Below, in pieces: positions 1-9,013 of a stretch of DNA of 43,594 nucleotides. The translations under genes and the position numbers were made by a program. How positions within the stretch are numbered: position 1 is the first letter of the stretch; the number at the start of each line of letters is the position of its first letter. Under the pieces are notes generated by a model. The model worked only from the letters and a program-made list of their open reading frames with translations, did not search any database and had not been told where the DNA came from. Origin of the DNA: Deltaproteobacteria bacterium (GTDB lineage: Bacteria > Desulfobacterota > GWC2-55-46); assembly GCA_016219025.1 (NCBI GenBank), contig JACRCM010000026.1, positions 1 through 43,594 on the forward strand. The letters run 5' to 3'.

Positions 1-50
1 CCGAATGTTTCTGCCGGGCATCTAGCGTCCTTAGCGCGGGCGATAAGATA

Positions 51-108
51 AAGACACTGGATTCCTCCCCGAATGTTTTAGTCGGGGACAAAAGCACGCG
101 GGAATGAC
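51..108. repeat. Dispersed intergenic repeat, copy A (AAGACACTGGATTCC...CGGGAATGAC) with internal hairpin CCCCGA/TCGGGG
   Basis: Shares aagacactggattcc and cgggaatgac ends with the copy at 7138-7175; internal inverted repeat at 67-72 / 82-87. Confidence 0.5.
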
Positions 109-174
109 GGTTTGATGGACTTGCATTACTTATACAGAAGTCAATAACTGATAAATTATATAGCGGAGGTTGAC

Positions 175-1449
175 ATGCAGCTGACGGGACTTCTGTGGGG
201 TGGAAAACTTCTCCGGCGCGTCGAGTTTCCAAGCGCCGAGGTGCTCGGCCCGGAGGCGAGCGTCGATGAGATAAAGACGCTCATCAAGAAGTGCGCTCAG
301 GTCTTCATAAAACCCGTATTCAAGGGCGGGGTGGGCAAGAAGGGCAAGGCCGGTCTCATAGGACGGGCCAAGGACATCGGCACGGCGCTCAAGGAGAAGG
401 AGCGGCTCTACTTCATCGAACACAGTTTCGGCAACTCCGTGGCCAAGGCGGACGGCGTTACCTTCGAGGGGGGAGTGCCCGCGGAGCACGAGGTCTACTT
501 CTCGATAGCCGACTCCACCATCCACCGCTCTCCGATAATGACGATTACACATCATGGCGGCATGGATATAGAAGAGCTTCCCAAGGACAAGATACGGGAG
601 GTGCCATTCGACCCGCTGACCGGCCTCAAGAGCTACCATGTCTCTAACGCGCTATCGGAGCTCGGCGCGCCGAGCGAGATAATAAGCCCGCTCGTGCAGA
701 ACCTCCCCAAGCTCTGGGCGCTCTTCAACAACTACGGCATGAGCATGATGGAACTGAACCCCATAAGGATGTCTCCTGACAAGGCCGGAAGGCTCGTGCC
801 CGTGGCGTGCGACTTCAAATGCGCCTTCGACCTCGACAACCCGGCATGGAAGAGGCTCGATCTCCCCTCGCACCTCTTCGCGTCGGATTACTCCGAGTTC
901 GAGCAGGAGATAAACCAGCTTCGCACCTATCAAGGCCAGAGCGACGTATTCGTCATAAACCCCAAGGGCACCATCACCTCTCCTACGTTCGGCGGCGGGG
1001 CCAACGCCCTGGTCACGGAACTCCTCGGCGAGCGCGCCACCATATCGTCGGACTTCGGCGGCAACCCGCCTTATGAGAAGATGTTCCATATATCGAGGAT
1101 AGTCTTTAAGTACTGGCTCAGGCAATCGAACGTCCTCTTCATCATAGGCGGCAAGGCCAATAACACCGACATCTACGAGACCTTCAGGGCGATGGCCGAC
1201 GCCTTGAGGGACAACTTCAACGCCAAAGGCCCGACGCCCTTGTACGTCGTCGTGGGCAGGGGAGGCCCGAACCTGATACGCGGCATGGCTTACATGAGGG
1301 ACACGCTTGAGAACCTGAAACTCCCTTACAGGATGTTCGGCCACGACAGCGCCATGAGCGAGGTCGTCAACTACGCGCTCAACGTGGATAAGTGGATGGA
1401 GAAGGAAGGCCGCAGGCTCGTCGCGGCGAAGCTGGGTTGCGGGTGTTAG
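175..1449 (+). CDS. aclB: ATP-citrate lyase, small (beta) subunit AclB
   Basis: 424 aa ORF with GGAGG ribosome-binding site upstream; ATP-grasp/CoA-ligase-like motifs (FGGGANALVTELLGE, MMELNPI) and adjacency to aclA. Confidence 0.88.
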   Translation: MQLTGLLWGGKLLRRVEFPSAEVLGPEASVDEIKTLIKKCAQVFIKPVFKGGVGKKGKAGLIGRAKDIGTALKEKERLYFIEHSFGNSVAKADGVTFEGGVPAEHEVYFSIADSTIHRSPIMTITHHGGMDIEELPKDKIREVPFDPLTGLKSYHVSNALSELGAPSEIISPLVQNLPKLWALFNNYGMSMMELNPIRMSPDKAGRLVPVACDFKCAFDLDNPAWKRLDLPSHLFASDYSEFEQEINQLRTYQGQSDVFVINPKGTITSPTFGGGANALVTELLGERATISSDFGGNPPYEKMFHISRIVFKYWLRQSNVLFIIGGKANNTDIYETFRAMADALRDNFNAKGPTPLYVVVGRGGPNLIRGMAYMRDTLENLKLPYRMFGHDSAMSEVVNYALNVDKWMEKEGRRLVAAKLGCGC

Positions 1450-1482
1450 CGATGCCTCGATTCATTGCCGTTGACGGCGCGC

Positions 1483-1509
1483 GGGTTGCGGTTCTTTTAC
1501 GCGCAACCC
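1483..1509. terminator. Hairpin downstream of aclB (GGGTTGCG...CGCAACCC), possible weak terminator
   Basis: Perfect 8-bp inverted repeat at 1483-1490 / 1502-1509; no strong T-tract. Confidence 0.35.
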
Positions 1510-1551
1510 AGACAGGCAGGCTCTCAGAAGCCCCCCTTAACAGACTCAAGT

Positions 1552-1581
1552 TTGTATTTGGGCTATGATAGTCCGTATAAT
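1552..1581 (+). promoter_or_regulatory. Candidate sigma70 promoter for the TA pair (TTGTAT-N18-TATAAT)
   Basis: TTGTAT at 1552-1557, perfect TATAAT at 1576-1581, just upstream of the toxin ORF. Confidence 0.5.
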
Positions 1582-1603
1582 AAACTTGGGAGTTGGAATA
1601 TAA

Positions 1604-1855
1604 TTGGTATACTGGAGTCATTTCAGCCCCTTAGATTTTGAATATGACTTCAAGAGTGATAAACTTGGCGCTCATAGGATTGACTTTGAGGAGGCCGTTG
1701 AGTGTTTCTTCTCAAGTTTCGAGATACGCAGGAACAAGACCTATAAAGACCGCTATCAACTTATCGGACGGACGATGGGAGGCCGCAAGCTCAAGATAAT
1801 CTTTCAATTGAAGCCGGGCGATTGCGTCCGTATTATAACGGGATGGCCTGTATGA
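1604..1855 (+). CDS. BrnT-like (DUF4258-type) toxin, TTG start
   Basis: 83 aa; DFEYDFKSDK...IDFEEAVECFF...DRYQLIGRTMGGRKLKIIFQ...VRIITGW follows the BrnT pattern; overlaps the next ORF by ATGA. Confidence 0.7.
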   Translation: MVYWSHFSPLDFEYDFKSDKLGAHRIDFEEAVECFFSSFEIRRNKTYKDRYQLIGRTMGGRKLKIIFQLKPGDCVRIITGWPV

Positions 1856-2136
1856 AAACAAAACGGAAAGCCTTATCCGAGGAAGCGATAGACCGCGCGG
1901 TAATCGCGCAGGCCGATGACGAATCCGCGTGGGATAGGCCCGTGAGGGCGCATAAGGCAAAAGGCACCTCCATATCGCTCCCCGCTGCATTGGCCTCGCG
2001 CGCGGTTTTTTTTGCAAGACTGCATCGCCATGCGAGTTTGGAGGACTGGCTTGAACACATTATACAGGAACGATTGGATATCGAAGAAGCCGCATTTGCC
2101 GGATTTAAAAAGGAATTGCTTGCAAAGAACACCTGA
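1852..2136 (+). CDS. BrnA/CopG-like antitoxin
   Basis: Start ATG at 1852 overlaps the toxin stop (ATGA); small charged protein with 'GTSISLPAALASRAVFFARLH...LEDWLEHIIQERL' ribbon-helix-helix-like segment. Confidence 0.6.
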   Translation: MKTKRKALSEEAIDRAVIAQADDESAWDRPVRAHKAKGTSISLPAALASRAVFFARLHRHASLEDWLEHIIQERLDIEEAAFAGFKKELLAKNT

Positions 2137-2199
2137 TTGACATGGATACGGCGCACATAACCGCCAAGAACGAATAACGGCATCCTAAGGAGTTTTTAT

Positions 2200-3090
2200 A
2201 TGCATAAAGAGGGCGTCAAGAAGTTCCCGTATTACGTCGGCATAAAGTCTCTGGCCGAGATAGCCACGCGGGAGGACAGGGTCTGCGTACTCAACATCCT
2301 CGGCACCGAGAGCCGCACCGTTACCCCGGTTAGTCACGTGTACTCCGGAGGCAACATCGTATTCGGCACGGGCCCGGGCAAATCCGGCCAGTTCCTTGAG
2401 ACCAAGTCGGGCAATATCCCGGTCTACGATTCGATAAAAGAAGGTCTCAAGGCCGGACATAAGTTCAATACCGCGGTCATATACCTGCCGCCATCCGGCG
2501 TAAAGGACGGCGTGGCCGAGGCCGTTAAATACAACCCCGACCTCCGCAAGATTATAATCCTTACCGAAAAGATTTCGGTCGGAGACGCGCGCATCATCAG
2601 GGCGGTCTGCCAGACGAACGGCATAGACGTGTTCGGCGGCAACTGTCTCGGCGTTGCCGACGCGTGGAACAAGGTCAGGATAGGCGGCGCGCTCGGCGGC
2701 AACAAGCCGGAAGAGTCGCTCGTCAAAGGCTCGGTCGCCCTCTTTTCCAACTCCGGCAACTTCACCACCACCATAGCCGTCTACCTCCTCACGAAGGGCT
2801 GGGGCACCACCACGTCCATCTCAAGCGGCAAGGACGTATACGTCCACTACGCGCCGAGGGAGTTCTTCCACGCCCTTGACAACGACGACAGGTCGAAGTC
2901 GGCCATAGCCTACATCGAGCCGGGCGGGTATTACGAGGCCGGGCTTGAGATAAACAAGCCCACGGTCGCCTGCATAGTGGGCAGGTGGAAGGCGCGCCTC
3001 ACAAAGGCGTGCGGACACGCGGGCAGCCTCGCGGGTTCCGGAGACGACGCCAAGGCCAAGGAAAGTGGTTCATGGACTACTTCGGCGTAA
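2200..3090 (+). CDS. aclA: ATP-citrate lyase, large (alpha) subunit AclA, N-terminal part (frame 1, ends prematurely)
   Basis: CoA-binding / succinyl-CoA synthetase-like part ending at ...IVGRWKARLTKACGHAGSLAGSGDDAKAKE, after which the frame is lost. Confidence 0.85.
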   Translation: MHKEGVKKFPYYVGIKSLAEIATREDRVCVLNILGTESRTVTPVSHVYSGGNIVFGTGPGKSGQFLETKSGNIPVYDSIKEGLKAGHKFNTAVIYLPPSGVKDGVAEAVKYNPDLRKIIILTEKISVGDARIIRAVCQTNGIDVFGGNCLGVADAWNKVRIGGALGGNKPEESLVKGSVALFSNSGNFTTTIAVYLLTKGWGTTTSISSGKDVYVHYAPREFFHALDNDDRSKSAIAYIEPGGYYEAGLEINKPTVACIVGRWKARLTKACGHAGSLAGSGDDAKAKESGSWTTSA

Positions 3091-4910
3091 AGGGCATCTA
3101 CACCCCGCAGACGCCGATATTCTCCAAGAAAGGCGCGGTCGTCACCAACATCGCCGACATACCGGAGGCGCTCACGAGGGTCATGGAACTCAACGGCGTA
3201 AAGCCGGACTTCGAGGCCAAGGGCGACCTCTCCCTCAAGTGCTGGTTCGCCGACAACGCGGGCATTGCCGTGCCCGCCGAGCTTGACGTCAAGCAGGTAA
3301 AGGCCGTCGCCCCGTATGACGAGCAGATAGAGCACGTCAACAGGCAGATAGGCGCGCAGTTCCCGCGCCAGGCCATGAAGGACGCCTCCGGCGTCTCCAT
3401 GATGGACGCCAAGAGCCAGATAACCAAGGTCAATAACGTCTCCATACTCGATGCCTCGAAGCGCTCGCTTGAGGAGAACCTCTTCATGTCGCTCCTCAAG
3501 AGATACCCGACCGACTACGAGCGCGCGCTTTGCAACATCGTCTTCAACGCATACGTCAACCACCACGAAGACCCGGCGGTTATGTCGGCCGACGCGGCCC
3601 GCGAGGCGGGCAGCTCGCCGAATACGGTCCTTTCTGCCGCCGTGGCCATAGTAGGCAGGAAGCGCGTAGCCGCAGCGCTGGAGACGGCGAACGTCATACT
3701 CGACCTCTTCCAGACATCAGGACTCCAGAACGCGACCGACAGGTTTGATTACTCCTCCATCATCAAGGGGCTTTCAAAAGAGGCGCGAAAGGCCATGACC
3801 GAGGGCAAGGGAGACGCGCTCGCCGAGGTCCTGCTCGAGGCCATCACCGGCCTTGAAAAAAAGTCCGTATTCATCGAGTTCGTCAAGGAGGCCGCCGGAG
3901 GCAAGCCGTCGTCCGAGGCCCTCCTCGGCGCCGCATGGATGACGCTCGGATGGGAGCCGCTCATCAAGAGGGCGGTATCCAAGGTCACGGTCACTCAACT
4001 CCCGTGGTACTCCCGCGTATTCTCCGCGTTCGTCGGCTGTGCCGTATCGTCCGACAAGCACGGCAAGAGGCAGTTCTGCGGGGTAAAGAACGAAGAGATT
4101 ATAAAGTCATGGTCGTTTACCGAGGTCGCGTTCCTCTCTCTCATAGGCAGGCGTCCGGTCGAAAAGGAACTCTTCGAGTTCTCGATGCTCCTCGGCCTCA
4201 TCATCTCTAACGGCCCCGGCACCATATCGGCGCAGGGCTGCAAGGGCGGGGTAAGCTCGGACGGCCCGGAAGACCCGTCAAGGGTGCAGATAAACAAGGC
4301 GTTCATCGGGTTCCTCACGCATACGGGCTTTGCCCACGGCGGCAACGGCTACGAGGCCATCGAGTTCCTCATAGAGAGGTTCAAGGGCACGGGACTCAAA
4401 GACCCGGCGCATAAAAACCACGGCATCGACCTCAAGAATATCGCCGACGAATACGCGAAGTGGTATGCCAAGTACAAGGCCGACCAGAAGGCGTTCGGCA
4501 ACATCGAGTACATGAAGGTGCCGTGCGTCAACCACCCGGTCTTCAAGGGACAGGAGGTCAACTACGATCCGCGGGAACGGTTCGTAAACGCCCTCTTCGA
4601 GGAGAAGGGGATATACAACATCTTCCTCGACTTCTACCACAAGATAGTCTGGTCGCTCTTCGAGGCCAAGGTCTCGAAGGACGTCTACTGCGTCAACGTC
4701 GACGCGGTCATAGCGGTCATACTCTTGAAGGTCGTATGGGACACGTATCAATCCGGCAAGATGACCGAGTCCGAGGTCGAGACCGCCGCGTTCACGACCT
4801 TCCTCTTCGGCAGGATGATAGGCTGCGCCGCCGAGATAGACGACCACATCAACAGGGGCCGCAACATGGACACAAGGACCGCCGCGTCGAAGTGCGTGTA
4901 TGTAGGGTAA
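3063..4910 (+). CDS. aclA: ATP-citrate lyase, large subunit AclA, C-terminal part (frame 3; citrate synthase-like domain)
   Basis: Continues exactly as ...KWFMDYFGVKG...; contains citrate synthase-like GFLTHTGFAHGGNGYEA and terminal DDHINRGRNMDTRTAASKCVYVG. Joined by a -1 shift at about 3063. Confidence 0.85.
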   Translation, partial: KWFMDYFGVKGIYTPQTPIFSKKGAVVTNIADIPEALTRVMELNGVKPDFEAKGDLSLKCWFADNAGIAVPAELDVKQVKAVAPYDEQIEHVNRQIGAQFPRQAMKDASGVSMMDAKSQITKVNNVSILDASKRSLEENLFMSLLKRYPTDYERALCNIVFNAYVNHHEDPAVMSADAAREAGSSPNTVLSAAVAIVGRKRVAAALETANVILDLFQTSGLQNATDRFDYSSIIKGLSKEARKAMTEGKGDALAEVLLEAITGLEKKSVFIEFVKEAAGGKPSSEALLGAAWMTLGWEPLIKRAVSKVTVTQLPWYSRVFSAFVGCAVSSDKHGKRQFCGVKNEEIIKSWSFTEVAFLSLIGRRPVEKELFEFSMLLGLIISNGPGTISAQGCKGGVSSDGPEDPSRVQINKAFIGFLTHTGFAHGGNGYEAIEFLIERFKGTGLKDPAHKNHGIDLKNIADEYAKWYAKYKADQKAFGNIEYMKVPCVNHPVFKGQEVNYDPRERFVNALFEEKGIYNIFLDFYHKIVWSLFEAKVSKDVYCVNVDAVIAVILLKVVWDTYQSGKMTESEVETAAFTTFLFGRMIGCAAEIDDHINRGRNMDTRTAASKCVYVG

Positions 4911-4962
4911 GGGGCCGTCCCTCATGGAATAAAAGAGGGTCGATTGCCCCGTATTTTCAACG

Positions 4963-4990
4963 AAGGCCCGACACTGACCGGGCCTTTTAC
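4963..4990 (+). terminator. Rho-independent terminator after aclA
   Basis: AAGGCCCG...CGGGCCTTTT (4963-4970 / 4979-4986) followed by T residues. Confidence 0.75.
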
Positions 4991-5048
4991 TTCGGATGCG
5001 CACATCATGTTCTATACGGTTCACGGCCACGGTCACGGTATTTTAATA

Positions 5049-5081
5049 AAACGGGGGCATTGATGTTCAATGCCCCCGTTT
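5049..5081. terminator. Strong, possibly bidirectional hairpin terminator
   Basis: Perfect 15-bp stem AAACGGGGGCATTGA / TCAATGCCCCCGTTT with a 3-nt loop, A-rich upstream. Confidence 0.8.
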
Positions 5082-5260
5082 GTTATTGTCCGCGCTTCGG
5101 CTTGCCGCCTCATTGCCTGCACAAACGGCACAATTCCGCATTTTCTCCGCTATAATAGTTGCATCAGGTCTAGACGCCCCATCCTTCGTCCTCCGCCATA
5201 AGCCGCAAAAACCGTGACGTGAATGTTTTTTCACGTTCGCGGCCACGGTATCTTAGGCCC

Positions 5261-6967
5261 ATGCCTATAGTCAGAAAGATACGTCCCATAGGCGAGATAC
5301 TCGTCGAGAAGAGGGTGATTACCCCGGCCCAGCTTGACGAGGCGCTGGTCATCGGCAAACGCACGAATGCGCGCGTCGGCAACGTCCTTGTCCGGCTCGG
5401 ATACGCCGATGATAAGGACGTGGCCGACGCCCTCGCCGTGCAGTATAACCTCCCGTCCATTATCCTAAGCAAGACCGCGCTCAAGGCGCAGGTCGTACGC
5501 CGCATCCCGGAGTCGTTCGCAAGGCGCTATATGGTCGTTCCAGTCTCGGTCGAGGGCACCACCATGAGCGTCGCCATGCTCGACCCCCTGAACGTCTTTG
5601 CGATAGACGAACTCAAGAAGATGACCGGACTCGGCATAAAGCCCCACGTCACGACCGAGGCCGAGATATTGAAGGCGATAAACCTCTACTTCGCCATGGA
5701 GGTCTCGCTTGAGGAGATGATACGGAAGGTGCAGGCGTCGGGACTCGAACTCGTGCCCGGGGAGGAGGAACTGCCGGAGAAGTTAGAGAAGATCGCGGGC
5801 GAGGCGACGATAATACAACTCGTCGACCTCCTCATAAGCCGGGCCGTGATGGAGAACGCATCCGATATACACGTGGAGCCTGACGAGGACGCGCTCCGCG
5901 TCCGTTTCCGCGTTGACGGCCTTCTGCACGAGAGCGTGAACCTCCCATTGAAGCTCCACCCGGCGGTCATATCGCGGATAAAGATACTCGGAGAGATAAA
6001 CATCGCGGAGAAGAGGCTTCCACAGGACGGCAGGTTCCTTGTCAAGATAGGCGGGCGCGACGTAGACATAAGGCTCTCGACCCTCCCGACCATATTCGGA
6101 GAAAAGGCGGTCTTGCGGCTCCTCGACAAGACGATGATGATCCTCGACATCGAGCACCTCACCCCGCTGCCGGACACGCTTGACGTGTTGAAGAGGATAA
6201 TCAAGAGGCCGTTCGGCATGATCCTGCTCACCGGGCCGACCGGGAGCGGCAAGACCACGACCGCATACACCCTGATGAACATCCTCAACACGATGGACAG
6301 GAACCTTGTGACCGTCGAAGACCCGGTCGAGTATCACTTGAAGAGGATCAATCAGGTGCAGGTGAACGTCAAGGTCGGCGTGACCTTCGCCTCGGCCCTG
6401 CGCCATATACTCAGGCAGGACCCGGACATCGTGATGATAGGCGAGATACGCGACAAGGAGACCGCGGAGATCGCCATACACGCGGCCCTGACCGGCCACC
6501 TCGTCGTCTCGACCCTCCATACGAATGACGCCATAGGCACGGTCTCCAGACTTCTCGACATGGGGATAGAGCCGTATCTTGTCTCGTCTTCGGTCACGTG
6601 CATCGTCTCTCAGAGGCTCGTGCGCAGGGTCTGCGACGGATGCAAGGCCGCGTATAACGCCGACCCGCGCCTTTTGGAGGAGATGGGCATAAGGGCGCAG
6701 GAGAAGCCCTTGCAATTCCATAAAGGCAAGGGTTGTCAGCGGTGTCAGGGCACCGGACTCAAGGGCAGGGTGGGGATATTCGAGGTGCTGACCCTCGACG
6801 ACGAGCTGCGCTCGCTCGTCGTGGCCAAGGCCGATGCCAACGCCATACTTGAGGCCGCGAGGCGCAAGGGGTTCAAGCCCCTGCGCATCCAGGGCCTGCG
6901 AGCCGCCGCCGCAGGACATACCACCATCGAGGAAGTCATGCAGGCGACGCAGACGGGGGTCGAGTGA
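5261..6967 (+). CDS. pilB: Type IV pilus assembly / type II secretion ATPase (PilB/GspE)
   Basis: Walker A GPTGSGKTTT, Walker B region DPDIVMIGEIRDKETAEIA, HAALTGHLVVSTLHTND, CDGC...CQRCQGTG zinc site; N-terminal MshEN/T2SSE_N-type region. ORF can start at 5219; 5261 preferred. Confidence 0.93.
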   Translation: MPIVRKIRPIGEILVEKRVITPAQLDEALVIGKRTNARVGNVLVRLGYADDKDVADALAVQYNLPSIILSKTALKAQVVRRIPESFARRYMVVPVSVEGTTMSVAMLDPLNVFAIDELKKMTGLGIKPHVTTEAEILKAINLYFAMEVSLEEMIRKVQASGLELVPGEEELPEKLEKIAGEATIIQLVDLLISRAVMENASDIHVEPDEDALRVRFRVDGLLHESVNLPLKLHPAVISRIKILGEINIAEKRLPQDGRFLVKIGGRDVDIRLSTLPTIFGEKAVLRLLDKTMMILDIEHLTPLPDTLDVLKRIIKRPFGMILLTGPTGSGKTTTAYTLMNILNTMDRNLVTVEDPVEYHLKRINQVQVNVKVGVTFASALRHILRQDPDIVMIGEIRDKETAEIAIHAALTGHLVVSTLHTNDAIGTVSRLLDMGIEPYLVSSSVTCIVSQRLVRRVCDGCKAAYNADPRLLEEMGIRAQEKPLQFHKGKGCQRCQGTGLKGRVGIFEVLTLDDELRSLVVAKADANAILEAARRKGFKPLRIQGLRAAAAGHTTIEEVMQATQTGVE

Positions 6968-7004
6968 AGGGCTGATAAGCCGTGATGCGTGCGCGTGATT
7001 TACA

Positions 7005-7026
7005 ATAGAGCTACTTTGTAAATCGT
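7005..7026. repeat. Dispersed intergenic motif, copy 1 (ATAGAGCTACTTTGTAAATCGT), within a GATTTACAA/TTGTAAATC inverted repeat
   Basis: Near-identical to 28319-28338 and 31306-31327. Confidence 0.6.
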
Positions 7027-7137
7027 AGCCTTATGCGTGATGCGCATGAGGATAACCGTTTCACGCCTGCCTCCGAACGTATCTGCCGAGTGAGGGAACG
7101 CATGCAATGTTCTGCGCCCCGCGTACGAACAAAACGT

Positions 7138-7175
7138 AAAGACACTGGATTCCCGATAGAGACCTCGGGAATGAC
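7138..7175. repeat. Dispersed intergenic repeat, copy B, with hairpin ATTCCCGA/TCGGGAAT
   Basis: Shares AAGACACTGGATTCC and CGGGAATGAC with 51-108; perfect 8-bp inverted repeat 7149-7156 / 7165-7172. Confidence 0.55.
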
Positions 7176-7300
7176 ATACGTGCCTACGGGCTCAGCCCAT
7201 CATATTCAAAATATCACTTGACAGGCAAGACGACGTCTACTGCGAACTGAAGCATTGGAACGATAAAAATAAGGTGACGCATCACGGTATTTAAAACGAT

Positions 7301-8518
7301 ATGCCATCCTACCAATACAGGGCACGGGACAGGGGAGGCGCTCTGGTGACGGGCAGGCTTGAGGCGGCCGCAAGGCCGGACGCCGAGACCACGCTCGACC
7401 GCATGGGGCTGATCCCGATACGCATCGACGCGGAGAGGGAGACAAGGGGTCTCATCGCCGCGTTGAAGGCGCCATTTGAAAAGACCGCGCCGCAGGACGT
7501 AATCCTCTTTTCCCGCCAGCTCGCCACGCTCTTCGGCGCGGGCGTGCCGCTTTTGAAGGCGCTCGGCACGCTTGAGAAACAGGCCGCGTCGCTGGCATTC
7601 GTCAGGGTGGTAAAAAAGATACGGGAGGACGTCGAGGCCGGGGCCTCTCTCTCGGCGGCCATTGCGAAGCACCCGCGGGCCTTTCCCGAATTCTATCCCC
7701 ACATGGTCGAGGCGGGAGAGGCCGGGGGCATTCTGGATCCCGTCCTTGAGCGCATAGCCACCATGCTTGAGAAGAACGCCGAGAGCAGGGCAAAGGTGAG
7801 GAGCGCCACGCTATATCCCAAGATAGTCGTGGCCGCGATAGTAATCGCGGTGGTCATTCTGATGAACTTCGTGGTGCCGAGGTTCGCGCAGATGTACGCG
7901 TCCTTCAACGTGCCGCTGCCGTTGCCGACGCGGATGCTGATACTCTTATCAAACGCCTTCCTCGGGTACTGGTATTACGCGCTTGTCCTTGCAGGGGCGT
8001 CTTATGCCGCGCTCAGACTTTATCTCTCCACCGCGGCGGGGAAGCGGCGCCGGGACGGTCTGCGTCTCTGGTTCCCGATATTCGGGCCGATAATAACCAA
8101 GGCGACGCTTTCGCGGTTTTGCAGGGTGCTCGGCGCGCTCTATAGGAGCGGGCTTCCGATACTCCAGTCGCTCGACATATCGTCGCGGGCGGTCGAGAAC
8201 GCCGTCATATTCACCGAGATAAAGGCGATGGAGGACGAGGTCAGGGCCGGGAAAAACCTTTCGGAGCCGATGGAGAAGGCGGCGCATTTCCCGCCGCTCG
8301 TGGCGCAGATGACGACGGTGGGCGAGGAGACCGGCAGCCTCGACGCCATGCTTGAGAAGGCCGCCCAGTACTATGACGCGGAGGTCGACACCTCCATCAG
8401 GAATCTTACGACCACCCTTGAGCCGCTCCTCCTGACCTTTATCTTCGGCATGGTCTTATTCCTCGCGCTCGCCATCTTCCTGCCCATGTGGGACATACTC
8501 AAGGTCGTTAAGAGATAG
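7301..8518 (+). CDS. pilC: Type IV pilus inner-membrane platform protein (PilC/GspF)
   Basis: Two GspF-like repeats (LFSRQLATLFGAGVPLLKAL; RFCRVLGALYRSGLPILQSLDI) and TM segments, downstream of pilB. Confidence 0.92.
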   Translation: MPSYQYRARDRGGALVTGRLEAAARPDAETTLDRMGLIPIRIDAERETRGLIAALKAPFEKTAPQDVILFSRQLATLFGAGVPLLKALGTLEKQAASLAFVRVVKKIREDVEAGASLSAAIAKHPRAFPEFYPHMVEAGEAGGILDPVLERIATMLEKNAESRAKVRSATLYPKIVVAAIVIAVVILMNFVVPRFAQMYASFNVPLPLPTRMLILLSNAFLGYWYYALVLAGASYAALRLYLSTAAGKRRRDGLRLWFPIFGPIITKATLSRFCRVLGALYRSGLPILQSLDISSRAVENAVIFTEIKAMEDEVRAGKNLSEPMEKAAHFPPLVAQMTTVGEETGSLDAMLEKAAQYYDAEVDTSIRNLTTTLEPLLLTFIFGMVLFLALAIFLPMWDILKVVKR

Positions 8519-8528
8519 GAGGCGCATA

Positions 8529-8951
8529 ATGACGAGGCAATGTTGCGCGGCAAACCAATCGGGCCGCACCGCGCTTGAGGCGCTTCTCATCGTCGTGGCG
8601 GTCTCGCTGCTGCTCATAGCGGCGGCGGACAGGTTTTATTCATCCGTAAGGCCGATTAAGGAAACGGCGCTCCGCGTCGAGCTTGCGAATCTCCGGGGCG
8701 CCGTCACTACCTACGCTCTATTCAACGGGAGGTTGCCGCCGGGCCTGAGCGAATTGGCGAGGAACAACATCGTCATCCCCAAACACGCGATAGAGGGAAA
8801 GGACTACGCGATAGAGATAGGGAGCAGATACGTGGAGGGCATGACCGTTGATAAAGACGGCAACCTGCTCGACCCGTTCGGCGCCGCCTATAAGTACGAC
8901 CCTGTCACCGGCAGGATAAATTCGGCGTCCGCCGGGCATGAGACATGGTAA
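8529..8951 (+). CDS. Pseudopilin-like protein with non-canonical prepilin motif
   Basis: 140 aa; G-RTALEALLIVVAVSLLLIAA hydrophobic N-terminus with Glu at +5, and GspG-like C-terminus (DPFGAAYKYDPVTGRINSASAG). Confidence 0.7.
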   Translation: MTRQCCAANQSGRTALEALLIVVAVSLLLIAAADRFYSSVRPIKETALRVELANLRGAVTTYALFNGRLPPGLSELARNNIVIPKHAIEGKDYAIEIGSRYVEGMTVDKDGNLLDPFGAAYKYDPVTGRINSASAGHETW

Positions 8952-8955
8952 ACGC

Positions 8956-8983
8956 TTGACATCTGGCCGGATTATGCTCTAAT
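8956..8983 (+). promoter_or_regulatory. Candidate sigma70 promoter upstream of the pilin gene (TTGACA-N16-TCTAAT)
   Basis: TTGACA at 8956-8961 and TCTAAT at 8978-8983, ahead of the pilin ATG at 9014. Confidence 0.55.
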
Positions 8984-9013
8984 TCGTAAAGACTACATGC
9001 CAAGGAGGCGGCG

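Noticed and set aside
3055-3072. Programmed -1 ribosomal frameshift in aclA
   Set aside because: The shift is -1 in direction, but no X_XXY_YYZ heptamer is present at aag-gaa-agt, and no clear downstream pseudoknot was seen. Simple indel or sequencing error is more likely; kept only as an open alternative.
5129-5145. Sigma54-like site ggcacaattccgca before pilB
   Set aside because: GG to GC spacing is 9 instead of 10 and the TTGC element is absent.
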